Virus record (IMG/VR): IMGVR_UViG_3300035703_002857
Span: 1-35,858 of that record
Length of the DNA stretch: 35,858 nt
Reading direction: 5' to 3' (one strand)
Source: a virus
Shown here: one piece after another, positions 19,069 through 26,566 of the stretch
How positions within the stretch are numbered: position 1 is the stretch's first letter
Layout: every line of letters begins with the position of its first letter
Notes under the pieces: model-generated
Databases searched by the model: none
Seen by the model: only the letters and a program-made list of their open reading frames with translations
Told to the model about the DNA's origin: nothing
Position numbers and translations under genes: made by a program

Positions 19069-19663
19069 TCTTTTTTCTTTTTTTTGCTGCTTCACTTAAT
19101 TTTTTCCTATGTTCTTCGGAAAATTTAATTCCCTTTTTTCCTTTACTTATGTTTTCTTTATGTTCTTCTGTTTTTTTTCTGTCTTTTAAAGAATCGCTAA
19201 TTTTCTTCTTCCATTCTTCTGAAAGTTCATTTCCATAATTATAGTTATTTTCTCCACTATTGGCTTCCGCAATTTTTTCTTTCCACTTTATCTCTCTTCC
19301 TTTTAGAGAAGCAGAAATTTTTTCACAAGTTTCTGGTTTCGTAATTCTTTTTCTTCTTGCTAATGATAATTTATATCTTGTCTCATCAGATGCTTTTATT
19401 CCCAGATTAGAAGAGGCTATTGACCTTTTGTTATATTCTGGCTTTAAAAGTTCCATATAGTATTGTTCTCTTTCGATTAGTTTAGAAGTATCTTCTACGT
19501 TTTCTATTATTTCAAATATAAAGTTTTCTTTTCCATATTTTTTAAATGCGGATTCAAGATGTTCATTATATTTTTTACACCATCTTTTAAAACAATTAAT
19601 AGCGCTTCCTATATAAAACTTTCCATTTATCTTATTTGTTATTTTATAAACTCCGCTTGACAT
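19043..19663 (-). CDS. GIY-YIG homing endonuclease with NUMOD-type DNA-binding repeats
   Basis: 206 residues from ATG 19663, chosen over the in-frame TTG at 19669 because SD GAGGG lies six bases upstream of the ATG. The N-terminus holds the GIY-YIG nuclease core: GVYKITN (residues 4-10), KFYIGSA (15-21) and basic Arg27, with an E in IEREQYYME further on. The C-terminal half has three or four NUMOD3-like motifs (ISASLKGREIKW, ISDSLKDRKKTEEHKENISKGKKG, FSEEHRKKLSEAAKK), which bind DNA in phage homing enzymes. It lies between two copies of the sigma-factor 3' end, and its last codons are read out of frame from the downstream copy. It is a mobile gene that would spread by cutting sites in related phages; the target is probably the sigma gene itself. 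Confidence 0.92.
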   Translation of the reverse strand: MSSGVYKITNKINGKFYIGSAINCFKRWCKKYNEHLESAFKKYGKENFIFEIIENVEDTSKLIEREQYYMELLKPEYNKRSIASSNLGIKASDETRYKLSLARRKRITKPETCEKISASLKGREIKWKEKIAEANSGENNYNYGNELSEEWKKKISDSLKDRKKTEEHKENISKGKKGIKFSEEHRKKLSEAAKKRKKKTSCQQSK

Positions 19664-19711
19664 ATACAACCCTCACTTTTAATAAGTAGGCTATATATTC
19701 TTTTTTATCCA
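19069..19711 (-). mobile_element. Inserted endonuclease cassette between the duplicated sigma-gene ends
   Basis: This is the non-duplicated DNA between the two 81-base repeats. It contains nearly the whole GIY-YIG gene plus a ~48-base leader after the intact sigma stop. No transposase, terminal inverted repeat or intron core is apparent, so it looks like a free-standing homing endonuclease insertion, not an insertion sequence. The cassette as it moved probably also includes the upstream repeat copy. Confidence 0.65.
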
Positions 19712-19792
19712 CTAAATTTCTCCGTCATCCCAGGTTTTCTTAAATTCTTTGTATTTTTGCCTTATTTTGTTGAGATTATTGACAACTTGCTT
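19712..19792 (-). repeat. Duplicated 3' end of the sigma gene, functional copy
   Basis: These 81 bases form the last 26 codons and TAG stop of the intact sigma gene and are matched by 18988-19068. The two copies encode identical residues. Homology stops abruptly at the Lys codon: further upstream one copy continues as sigma coding sequence (DLNT) and the other as Lys/Arg-rich endonuclease sequence. Confidence 0.9.
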
Positions 19793-20446
19793 GGTATTTA
19801 GGTCTGTTATCTCTCTCACGTATAAATAAATCGCTTTTTTATTAAAAATTTCGATTGAATCCGGATCTTTCAACAAGATTGTAACAGCCTCTAAAACTTT
19901 TCTTTCATTTGCTTTTAAGTCTAAATTTTTCCAATCTTCTATCTCTTCCCATAAATGTTTCCAAAATTCATCATTTTCTCTTATATTGTCTGTTTGATTA
20001 TAAATCACTAAATTATCATAATCAAATTCTTTTTGATGCTCGGCATCGTCGAGAAATAACTCTTTTTTATTTTGACGGCTTACTTTTTTAACTTTATGAA
20101 TAAACCAGTTTTTAGTTATAACAGAAAAATAACTAAAAGCTTTTGAGCCCTTTGATGGATCGAATTTATCTAAAATAGTTGTAATCCAAATTTTACATTC
20201 TTCTTTTAGATCTTCTATGTTTGGAAGATTATTAAACTTATAAGTAAAAACTATTTTATTTACCATTTCATTAAATGCTGGACCTATAAGGCTTCTATAC
20301 AAATCTTGTCTTATTTTTGCGTCTTTAGTATTTGCGTATTTTATTATAGCGTCTTCATGGTCCTGCGTAAAATACAGTTTTTCCTGCTGCTGTGGCGAAC
20401 TTTTCTTTGTTCTCCTCATCCTCTTCTGGTTCTTTTGATTCGTCAT
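19712..20446 (-). CDS. 55: Late transcription sigma factor, T4 gp55-like
   Basis: 244 residues. FDPSKGSKAFSYFSVITKNW (residues ~96-115) followed by FIHKVKKVSRQNKK is the sigma region 2 pattern of gp55-like factors; upstream NIEDLKEECKIWITTILDKF fits region 2.1-2.2. The C-terminal helix (residues ~205-237) resembles a short helix-turn-helix region. In T4, gp55 joins host core RNA polymerase at TATAAATA promoters with the sliding clamp and gp33. The start at 20446 has SD GAGGA five bases upstream, although it overlaps the preceding gene by 92 bases; Met10 at 20419 is an alternative. The 3' end is one of two near-identical copies flanking the GIY-YIG gene. Confidence 0.88.
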   Translation of the reverse strand: MTNQKNQKRMRRTKKSSPQQQEKLYFTQDHEDAIIKYANTKDAKIRQDLYRSLIGPAFNEMVNKIVFTYKFNNLPNIEDLKEECKIWITTILDKFDPSKGSKAFSYFSVITKNWFIHKVKKVSRQNKKELFLDDAEHQKEFDYDNLVIYNQTDNIRENDEFWKHLWEEIEDWKNLDLKANERKVLEAVTILLKDPDSIEIFNKKAIYLYVREITDLNTKQVVNNLNKIRQKYKEFKKTWDDGEI

Positions 20447-20744
20447 TTAGTTCCTCTTCGATAATTTGTTCTTCTTCCAATAGTTCCATCACTTCTTTAT
20501 ATTTTTTCATATAGTTGCGAAGATCTTTTGAATGACGAATAAGATTTTTCAGTGTTTCGTCACCATAATATAATTCAAGCTCATAAATAAAATTTATATG
20601 TTGGTCGAATTCTTCTAATCTACCATACAAATCGATTAAATTGTTAGAAACAAAATTCAACCTAAATACAAGCTTATAACAAAACCAACCTAACACAGCA
20701 GTTGAAACGGCAAATAAAAATGTTAGAAATATTAAAATCATCAT
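20355..20744 (-). CDS. Small membrane-anchored phage protein, uncharacterised
   Basis: 129 residues. One N-terminal transmembrane helix (residues ~2-26, ILIFLTFLFAVSTAVLGWF) is followed by a helical region with LELYYGDETLKNLIRHSKDL and a strongly acidic C-terminal tail (ELNDESKEPEEDEENKEKF). The YGDETL...LIxHSK core resembles a conserved marine T4-like phage protein of unknown role. The ATG overlaps the stop of the FmdB-like gene by four bases, and the 3' 92 bases overlap the sigma gene, an unusually long overlap. Confidence 0.8.
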   Translation of the reverse strand: MMILIFLTFLFAVSTAVLGWFCYKLVFRLNFVSNNLIDLYGRLEEFDQHINFIYELELYYGDETLKNLIRHSKDLRNYMKKYKEVMELLEEEQIIEEELNDESKEPEEDEENKEKFATAAGKTVFYAGP

Positions 20745-20995
20745 TCAGGTTTAAACTCTATTTTCTTTAACTTTTCTTTTTCTCGTTTTATTTCTTCGCG
20801 TGTTTCTTCGATATAATTTTCTACAATAGAACCAGGTTTTTGTTTTATTTCTTTTTTGATTGTACCACTAAAAAATGGAACTTTTAATAAAGTTTGTTCT
20901 TTACAAACCTCACATTCAGTCATTTTTTCTTTCATACCGTGATAATATTCAAATGTATTATCACATTTTTCACAATGATATACATATCTTGGCAT
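20741..20995 (-). CDS. FmdB-like zinc ribbon protein
   Basis: 84 residues. It begins MPRYVYHCEKCDNTFEYYHG and has CxxC pairs at Cys8/Cys11 and Cys28/Cys31, the pattern of the FmdB/CxxC_CxxC_SSSS family of small putative regulatory proteins. The C-terminal half is charged and helical. These proteins bind zinc, but their role in phages is not established. It is packed between a small unknown gene and the membrane protein, in a run of short genes ahead of the late sigma factor. Confidence 0.85.
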   Translation of the reverse strand: MPRYVYHCEKCDNTFEYYHGMKEKMTECEVCKEQTLLKVPFFSGTIKKEIKQKPGSIVENYIEETREEIKREKEKLKKIEFKPE

Positions 20996-20996
20996 A

Positions 20997-21206
20997 TCAT
21001 TCGCTTACAAAGACTGGCTCTTCTTCTTCGTCGGGTAACTTTGCTCTAACTGATGGAGGATTAGAAACAACAAGTTCTCCATCGGGTCCAATAAACAATT
21101 CAAAACCCTTTAATACCGGAACAATATCAGTTTGTGTCAGCAAGCTATTTTGTAGAGCAAGCATCACTGCTCCAAGTGCCTGATTTGATAATTTAAATTT
21201 ATCCAT
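20997..21206 (-). CDS. Small acidic phage protein, uncharacterised
   Basis: 69 residues from ATG 21206, preceded by SD GGGAG eight bases upstream; the longer frame from 21233 lacks such a site. Sequence: a helical MDKFKLSNQALGAVMLALQN start, then a short beta region (FELFIGPDGELVVSNPPSVR) and an acidic C-terminus (PDEEEEP). The LSNxALGAVMxALQ opening looks like a conserved short protein of T4-like marine phages; no function is known to me. It overlaps the 3' end of the cupin gene by eight bases. Confidence 0.75.
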   Translation of the reverse strand: MDKFKLSNQALGAVMLALQNSLLTQTDIVPVLKGFELFIGPDGELVVSNPPSVRAKLPDEEEEPVFVSE

Positions 21207-21546
21207 TTTGTACTCTCCCGTAGACATCTTCATATCTTACAATATCTTCTTCGGAAAATGAAGTTCCTGTTTGTACTTCAATTACTACAAGATCGTCATT
21301 TCCAACGTTTTCCAAACGATGTTTTGTTGTCGCTGGGATATAATAAATCATTCCCGCTTGTGTTGGAGAAATTTCATCTTCTAATGTTATTTCTCCGATT
21401 CCACTTAAAACAGTCCACAATTCATTTCTATTTTGATGTGATTGTAAACTAAACTTTTGTCCTGGCTTTATAACCAGTTTTTTTACTTTACATTTTTCTT
21501 CTTCGTGGAGAACGTGAAATTCTCCCCAAGGGCGTTGTTCTATCAT
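21199..21546 (-). CDS. Mannose-6-phosphate isomerase type II-like cupin
   Basis: 115 residues, matching the C-terminal cupin domain of bifunctional ManC/type II phosphomannose isomerases: RPWGEFHVL at the start, VKKLVIKPGQKFSLQSHQNR with the metal-binding His/Gln region, NELWTVLSGIGEITL, IPATTKHRLENVG and VIEVQTG. The enzyme interconverts mannose-6-phosphate and fructose-6-phosphate, feeding GDP-mannose synthesis. The GDP-mannose pyrophosphorylase half is absent, so it would rely on host GDP-mannose or act as a stand-alone isomerase. It lies next to a GDP-mannose 3,5-epimerase-like gene, consistent with that pathway. Confidence 0.85.
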   Translation of the reverse strand: MIEQRPWGEFHVLHEEEKCKVKKLVIKPGQKFSLQSHQNRNELWTVLSGIGEITLEDEISPTQAGMIYYIPATTKHRLENVGNDDLVVIEVQTGTSFSEEDIVRYEDVYGRVQNG

Positions 21547-21547
21547 A

Positions 21548-22609
21548 TCAATTCTCTCCTAATTTTAATAATATTTTAAGTTCATTATCTGAATATCTAT
21601 TATTCTTAACCTGTTCAGATATCCAATCATAAGTTTTTTGTAATCCTATTTTAAGGGATTGTCGATAATCCCATCCCAACTTTTCTCTTATAAGATTATT
21701 ATCAGAATTTCTTCCTCTAACTCCAACTGGGCCTGAAATATTTTTTATTTTTAAATTTTTACCAGATATATCAATAACTATTTGAGCCATTTGATTGATA
21801 CTAACCATTTCTTCGCTACCAATATTTACAGGACCTGAGAAATTACTTTCCATTAATCTGCGAACTGCTTCTATACATTCATCAATATATAAGAAAGAAC
21901 GTGTTTGCTTGCCATCTCCCCATACTTCTATCTCGGTTCCATCTTTTGCTTCAGAAACTTTTCTACACATTGCTGCTGGCGCTTTTTCTCTACCACCACT
22001 CCAAGTTCCTTCCGGACCAAATATGTTGTGAAATCTAGCAATACGAACTTCTAATTTATAATTTCTCATAGCGGCAAGAAATAATCTTTCACTAAAAAGT
22101 TTTTCCCATCCATATTCGCTATCTGGTGCTGCTGGATATGCACTTTCTTCTGAACATTTTGGATTTTCCGGATCTTCTTGATTATATGCTGGATACATAC
22201 AAGCAGATGAACTGTAGAATATTTTCTTAATTTTTCTTTTAATACACTGTTCTACAACGTTTAAATTTATTATAGCAGAATTATGTATGATATCTGTATC
22301 GTGCTCTCCAGTAAAAATATAACCAGCACCGCCCATATCGGCAGCTAATTGATAAACTTCATCGAAGTTTAAGTCAAATTGCTTAGCAAATATTTCATAT
22401 GGTTCTTTCTTGGATCCAGCAAAAGAAAAAATTTCTTTTACAAATCTTTGATCTCTGAGATCACCTACAATAAAATGATCTGCTTCTGTTTTACTAAATT
22501 CAGGTTTTTTTAAATCAACACCTCTGACCCAGTATCCTTCTTGTTTTAATCTTTTAACTAAATGTGAACCGATAAAGCCACCAGCACCACAGACTAAAGC
22601 GCGTTTCAT
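21548..22609 (-). CDS. GDP-mannose 3,5-epimerase-like NAD-dependent epimerase
   Basis: 353 residues, an extended SDR with GAGGFIGSHL (NAD-binding GxxGxxG at the N-terminus). GDP-mannose 3,5-epimerase hallmarks are present: ADMGGAGYIFTGEHD, SSSACMYP, YGWEK, FGPEGTWSGGREKAPAAMCRK, WGDGKQTRSFLYIDEC and GPVGVRGRNSDN. Cys137, Tyr166, Lys170 and Lys209 fall at the spacing of the plant enzyme's Cys145, Tyr174, Lys178 and Lys217, each shifted by eight. The enzyme turns GDP-mannose into GDP-L-galactose or GDP-gulose. The gene follows the sugar methyltransferase by five bases and precedes the mannose isomerase cupin. Related GDP-sugar dehydratases lack this full set of motifs. Confidence 0.92.
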   Translation of the reverse strand: MKRALVCGAGGFIGSHLVKRLKQEGYWVRGVDLKKPEFSKTEADHFIVGDLRDQRFVKEIFSFAGSKKEPYEIFAKQFDLNFDEVYQLAADMGGAGYIFTGEHDTDIIHNSAIINLNVVEQCIKRKIKKIFYSSSACMYPAYNQEDPENPKCSEESAYPAAPDSEYGWEKLFSERLFLAAMRNYKLEVRIARFHNIFGPEGTWSGGREKAPAAMCRKVSEAKDGTEIEVWGDGKQTRSFLYIDECIEAVRRLMESNFSGPVNIGSEEMVSINQMAQIVIDISGKNLKIKNISGPVGVRGRNSDNNLIREKLGWDYRQSLKIGLQKTYDWISEQVKNNRYSDNELKILLKLGEN

Positions 22610-22614
22610 GATAT

Positions 22615-23367
22615 TTATCCTTGATTTTTTATCTTAACTATTGTACAACCGTTGAATTCATCAGTTGTAAAAGAAATATTATTTTTATAATGTGCAAATT
22701 CTTTTTCTATATTAATGTCATATACTGTTAAATAAGCATACTTGCATTTATTGATTATTTTATCCATATATATTTTTCTATATTGATCATTTAATTCACA
22801 CCATGCATAGTTACTAACCACTATTGAATCAGATGGTATTTTAAAATCATGATCAATCGTAAAAAAATCTGCTTTAATGTTAAATTTAGATAAATACTCA
22901 TTTTGCAATAGCATGGCATCTGGTATGTCAAAAAGCGTTGCGGACTTAAAACTATATATACTACTTAATGTTGTCAATTGCCCGCCATATCCAGCACCTA
23001 TCTCAACATAATTATAATTATTTAAATCTCCAAAAGTTTTCTTTAAGTCCAAAGCAACATAAGAATATCTTAAAGTGGTAGGATTAATGTAGAAATCATC
23101 GTATCTAAATTTTATTGGATTACCAATTTGATCATTTAAAATAAATTTATTTATTAATTGTAAATCATTATTAAAATCTTTTCTTATCATTTCATAATAC
23201 TTTTTACCATCTCGTTCATTTAAATGTTCTAAAATTGTGCTGTATCCAGTATTACTAATACCACGAAAAGAATTAATATTTTCCTTATTTTCTAAAATTG
23301 TTTTTATTGATTTTACATATTCATTAGCGTGATGTTCGCTAGCTCTCCAACCATAATAATTGTTCAT
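22615..23367 (-). CDS. Putative sugar O-methyltransferase
   Basis: 250 residues. The central YVEIGAGYGGQ (~residues 120-130) is the SAM-binding motif I of the putative sugar O-methyltransferase family, preceded by INPTTLRYSYVALDLKKTFG and followed by ATLFDIPDAMLLQNEYL and VVSNYAWCEL, all typical. It would add a methyl group to a sugar hydroxyl, often capping or marking a surface glycan. The ATG directly follows the stop of the upstream glycosyltransferase gene (TAAATG), with AGGA just before it. Very AT-rich. Confidence 0.82.
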   Translation of the reverse strand: MNNYYGWRASEHHANEYVKSIKTILENKENINSFRGISNTGYSTILEHLNERDGKKYYEMIRKDFNNDLQLINKFILNDQIGNPIKFRYDDFYINPTTLRYSYVALDLKKTFGDLNNYNYVEIGAGYGGQLTTLSSIYSFKSATLFDIPDAMLLQNEYLSKFNIKADFFTIDHDFKIPSDSIVVSNYAWCELNDQYRKIYMDKIINKCKYAYLTVYDINIEKEFAHYKNNISFTTDEFNGCTIVKIKNQG

Positions 23368-24138
23368 TTAAATTTTCCTATATTTTCTTGCTTGTTCAAT
23401 GCAATCGCCTTTTTTATCAAAAAGATGATCAAATAAATTATATGTTTGAAAAATTGTATAATTATATTTATAAAATATCCAATTATATGCTGTTTGTTCA
23501 CAGCAATGATAAATTTTAGAATTTACATCAGTAACCCCAGAAATGTCAACATCAATCATTTTTTGACAAACATCTAAATAATCTTCATGATATTTCCAAA
23601 AAGATGGCGGTAAACCTAAAACTCCAACGTTATATCTAATAAAATTAGTATTATTAACCACTGTATTGCATACTAATTTTTCTCCCCATCTTGGATCGCC
23701 ATGTGCTACTAGTCCTTCTAGTTTCCAAACAAGTACTTCATCTTTTAAATTACTAAAATTTACTTTTTGTTTACATATTAGATCATTGTCTAATTTAATT
23801 ATATAATCATTAGAGTTTTTAAAATATTTTACCAATTCAATCAATGGTCTAAATGCATATTTATCTTTTGTATATTCTTTTAGCTCTTTTTGCCAATCAA
23901 CAAAGGTTACATTATCTAAATTAATATTATAAATAGATAATTTATTTTGTAATAATTCTACGTCATCGGTTAATAAATATAATTTTTCATCAGGATTAAA
24001 ATGTAAAAAAGATGCATATGAAGCGGCAGAATATTCAAAAATAAAATTTTTTTCTTTATAAACGTCTTTACTCCAATGTCTACCAATAGATTCTAATTTA
24101 TTTATATTATAATCAAAAGTTAGAGCAATAAACTTCAA
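23368..24138 (-). CDS. Glycosyltransferase, GT-A type
   Basis: 256 residues with a TTG start at 24138 supported by SD GAGGTG just upstream and by overlap with the preceding stop. Features: KLYLLTDDVELLQ early, then YIIKLDNDLICKQ with a DxD-type metal site in the middle, and NVGVLGLPPSFWKYHED and CCEQTAYNWIFYK, reminiscent of nucleotide-sugar-dependent GT-A enzymes that read a primary chain end. No specific family is certain. It lies in the glycan cassette between another GT-A-like gene and the sugar methyltransferase. Confidence 0.68.
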   Translation of the reverse strand: MKFIALTFDYNINKLESIGRHWSKDVYKEKNFIFEYSAASYASFLHFNPDEKLYLLTDDVELLQNKLSIYNINLDNVTFVDWQKELKEYTKDKYAFRPLIELVKYFKNSNDYIIKLDNDLICKQKVNFSNLKDEVLVWKLEGLVAHGDPRWGEKLVCNTVVNNTNFIRYNVGVLGLPPSFWKYHEDYLDVCQKMIDVDISGVTDVNSKIYHCCEQTAYNWIFYKYNYTIFQTYNLFDHLFDKKGDCIEQARKYRKI

Positions 24139-24857
24139 AATACACCTCTTATATTTTTATCGATATTATACTTTTTAAATATAATATCTAGTTCTTTTTC
24201 ATATTCCGTCGTATTCCATCTTCCTTTTACTACCGCAGTCGCAATATATGGAAAAACTTCAGAATCATAATGGTTTAATCCCCTTTTTGGTTCATTATTA
24301 TAACAATAAACACCATTCATATTTAAATGATTCATAGATATTGAATATTCAATATGCTCTCCAAATCTTTCTTTATCAGTCATTTCATATAATTCAATAA
24401 AATCTGTTTTTTTCCAAATCGTTGGTTGCTTAGAAAAAGAATTAATAGAAAAATTAGATTTTCCATCTCTGCTTACGTAATATAAATCTTGAGAAAATTT
24501 AATATCAGTAATATCGCCACACTTAATTAAACGAACATAAGATAAATTAGAACTAGATAGAACATCTATATAGTTTTTAATTTTTAATTTATCAGCATTT
24601 TTATACAAAATAAAATCTTCTTGCATGTATATAAAATATTCTTCTTCTGTATTCTGTAATAGTTTTATAAACTGTTGACAATAAGAAGAATCATCATCAT
24701 ATTGCATAAATTTATGATTTTTAAAATCATTAGATAATTCATTTGAAAAAACATAGCTTTTAATTTCAGGCAAATTAATATCTAAAGAATCGAAATAAGG
24801 ACCCCATAAATCCTTACAATTCGAATGAGTATACGTTACAATACACAAATTATTCAT
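24135..24857 (-). CDS. Glycosyltransferase-like protein, GT-A type
   Basis: 240 residues. It opens with NLCIVTYTHSNCKDLW, a typical first strand of GT-A enzymes, and has EEYFIYMQEDFILYKNAD, where QEDF could take the place of the DxD metal site, then a GKSNFSINSFSKQPTIWKKTDF acceptor-side segment and FGEHIEYSISMN. It resembles capsule/LPS-type glycosyltransferases, but the donor and acceptor are unknown. Its stop overlaps the TTG start of the next gene. Strongly AT-rich: the 60 bases from 24601 contain 12 G or C by my count. Confidence 0.65.
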   Translation of the reverse strand: MNNLCIVTYTHSNCKDLWGPYFDSLDINLPEIKSYVFSNELSNDFKNHKFMQYDDDSSYCQQFIKLLQNTEEEYFIYMQEDFILYKNADKLKIKNYIDVLSSSNLSYVRLIKCGDITDIKFSQDLYYVSRDGKSNFSINSFSKQPTIWKKTDFIELYEMTDKERFGEHIEYSISMNHLNMNGVYCYNNEPKRGLNHYDSEVFPYIATAVVKGRWNTTEYEKELDIIFKKYNIDKNIRGVF

Positions 24858-24870
24858 AAGTCACCAGATT

Positions 24871-25593
24871 TTATAATATACAAACTTTTTTAGAATATTG
24901 GCTATTCTTATCTTGATAAGGACGTGTATTTTTTTTGTGCGTATATACATCTAAGGAAGAGCCAACATCAACATACATGTTATTTGGATTATTTAAGTAT
25001 AAATTATGTATTATAATCTCAGACAATGGGCCTGCACTAATAAAAAATAAAGTATCGTTATAATTATTTGATAATAATTTTAAGCCTTTTAATATTGTAT
25101 CTTTATTTTCTTCATACCAATTAACACAATCATTTTCAATTGGTATTTTTTTAATAACATTAAAAGGATATTTAGAATTAAGACAATTTTTATTTGCTAT
25201 TAATACAACATTCTGTTTTAAATTGTTTACAAAATTAATAAAATTATCATAATTTGCGTTGATAAAAAGATTAGAAAATGTTAAATTATGACTACGTAAC
25301 AAGTCTGAATAAAATTTCTGACCTGTTGGATCGCAGCATTTACAAGAAATAGCATAATAATAATTATGTTCTTTATGTGTACAAGTATCATATAGATCTT
25401 TAGAAAAGATCAAGTTGTTATTGTATTTCCAATTATCAATATTATACGCTTGAGTTCCTTCGAGAATTGGAGAATTATTTAGTATCATTCTTTCTCCATC
25501 GGCATATCTAGCAAAAACAAAATTTTCTTTATTTAATATTTTGTTTTTGAAAAATTCTAAATGTTCCTCAAATGATTTGTTTAATAATGTCAT
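24871..25593 (-). CDS. GT-D family glycosyltransferase-like protein (DUF1792-like)
   Basis: 240 residues from ATG 25593 (MTLLNKSFEEHLEFFKNKI). A start at 25647 would overlap the epimerase gene by 80 bases, so the shorter form is preferred, although no strong SD marks either. FVFARYADGERMIL carries the DxE motif (DGE) of the GT-D fold, and FFISAGPLSEIIIHNLY with MYVDVGSSLD matches its C-terminal part. GT-D enzymes transfer glucose to a growing glycan in bacterial glycoprotein systems. It is one of seven glycosyltransferases in this cassette. Confidence 0.7.
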   Translation of the reverse strand: MTLLNKSFEEHLEFFKNKILNKENFVFARYADGERMILNNSPILEGTQAYNIDNWKYNNNLIFSKDLYDTCTHKEHNYYYAISCKCCDPTGQKFYSDLLRSHNLTFSNLFINANYDNFINFVNNLKQNVVLIANKNCLNSKYPFNVIKKIPIENDCVNWYEENKDTILKGLKLLSNNYNDTLFFISAGPLSEIIIHNLYLNNPNNMYVDVGSSLDVYTHKKNTRPYQDKNSQYSKKVCIL

Positions 25594-26566
25594 AAATTTT
25601 TTGCGAAGAATTTCCATCTCCATAAGGACAATTATCATTAATCTCATAACTTGTTAATAGCTCAGTAAACATTTCTTCTAAATCTTCAGGTTCTTTACAC
25701 AAAAAGCTAAATGTTCCCAATCCCTCTTTTCTTTCAGTTTCTTTTCTACAAACGATAGATTTTTTTTTAAGAAAGGAAGATTCTTCTTGCAAGCCACCAC
25801 TGTCAGTTATTAACAATTTACACTTGCTCATATATTTGATTAAATCAACATGTTCCATAGGCTCAACTACATCAACATTTTTTAAAAAATGTCTATATTT
25901 CAAAACATTTGGATTTGGATGAATTGGTAATAAAAATTTATATTCTTTGTACAACTGAGCTAGTTTATCAATTTCTGTAAACCATTTATCCATAATTTGG
26001 TGATTTTCTCTTCTATGTAAAGTTATTAATATTTTATTTTCATAAAAATATGAAATATCTTTTATATTATCTAATACTGTATTTCCTACAACATATATAA
26101 TTCCTGGTGTCTTTTCGTTTATTAAATTTTCTTTATTAAGCTCACTAACACACAAACTTATAGAAGATAAATTGGATATACATCTCCTGTAATATTCTTC
26201 TGGGTATGGATTTTGTATATCATAAGTTCGCAATCCGGCCTCTAGATGTATAACTGGTATATTTCTATGAAATGAAGATAAAGCGATAACATAGGCAGTT
26301 GCTGTATCTCCTTGAACCATAACATGTGTTATGTCTTGAAATATGTGCTCTTTATTTAGAATAGAAATAAAAATAGAATCTAATCTATTTGCTCCATCCT
26401 CTATTACCAATTTATGATCAATTTTTATGTCGTTTAGGCTTAACAAATCTTTATGTTGACCAGTAAAAACTATTTTAAATTTATTAAAATTATTCTTTTT
26501 AAATATTTCTATTATTGGTTTAAATTTAATATATTCTGGTCTTGTACCAAAAGCAATCATCAACAT
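25568..26566 (-). CDS. wecB: UDP-N-acetylglucosamine 2-epimerase (WecB/MnaA-like)
   Basis: 332 residues, slightly shorter than bacterial WecB (~375). Conserved parts in order: MIAFGTRPEYIKFKPII, VFTGQH, VQGDTATAY (Asp87), IHLEAGLRT (Glu109), NPYPEEYYRRCIS (Glu123), TLHRREN (His184), LPIHPNPNV and LLITDSGGLQEESSFL. These are the catalytic and UDP-binding landmarks of non-hydrolysing epimerases making UDP-ManNAc from UDP-GlcNAc. Several glycosyltransferases surround it, so the product is probably used in the same glycan. Its start overlaps the upstream glycosyltransferase stop by seven bases. Confidence 0.92.
   Translation of the reverse strand: MLMIAFGTRPEYIKFKPIIEIFKKNNFNKFKIVFTGQHKDLLSLNDIKIDHKLVIEDGANRLDSIFISILNKEHIFQDITHVMVQGDTATAYVIALSSFHRNIPVIHLEAGLRTYDIQNPYPEEYYRRCISNLSSISLCVSELNKENLINEKTPGIIYVVGNTVLDNIKDISYFYENKILITLHRRENHQIMDKWFTEIDKLAQLYKEYKFLLPIHPNPNVLKYRHFLKNVDVVEPMEHVDLIKYMSKCKLLITDSGGLQEESSFLKKKSIVCRKETERKEGLGTFSFLCKEPEDLEEMFTELLTSYEINDNCPYGDGNSSQKIYDIIKQII

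Noticed and set aside
19043-19711. Group I intron around the GIY-YIG gene
   Set aside because: The sigma gene upstream is complete with its own stop, and splicing is not needed to restore it. No conserved intron core was recognised, although a folding search was not possible.
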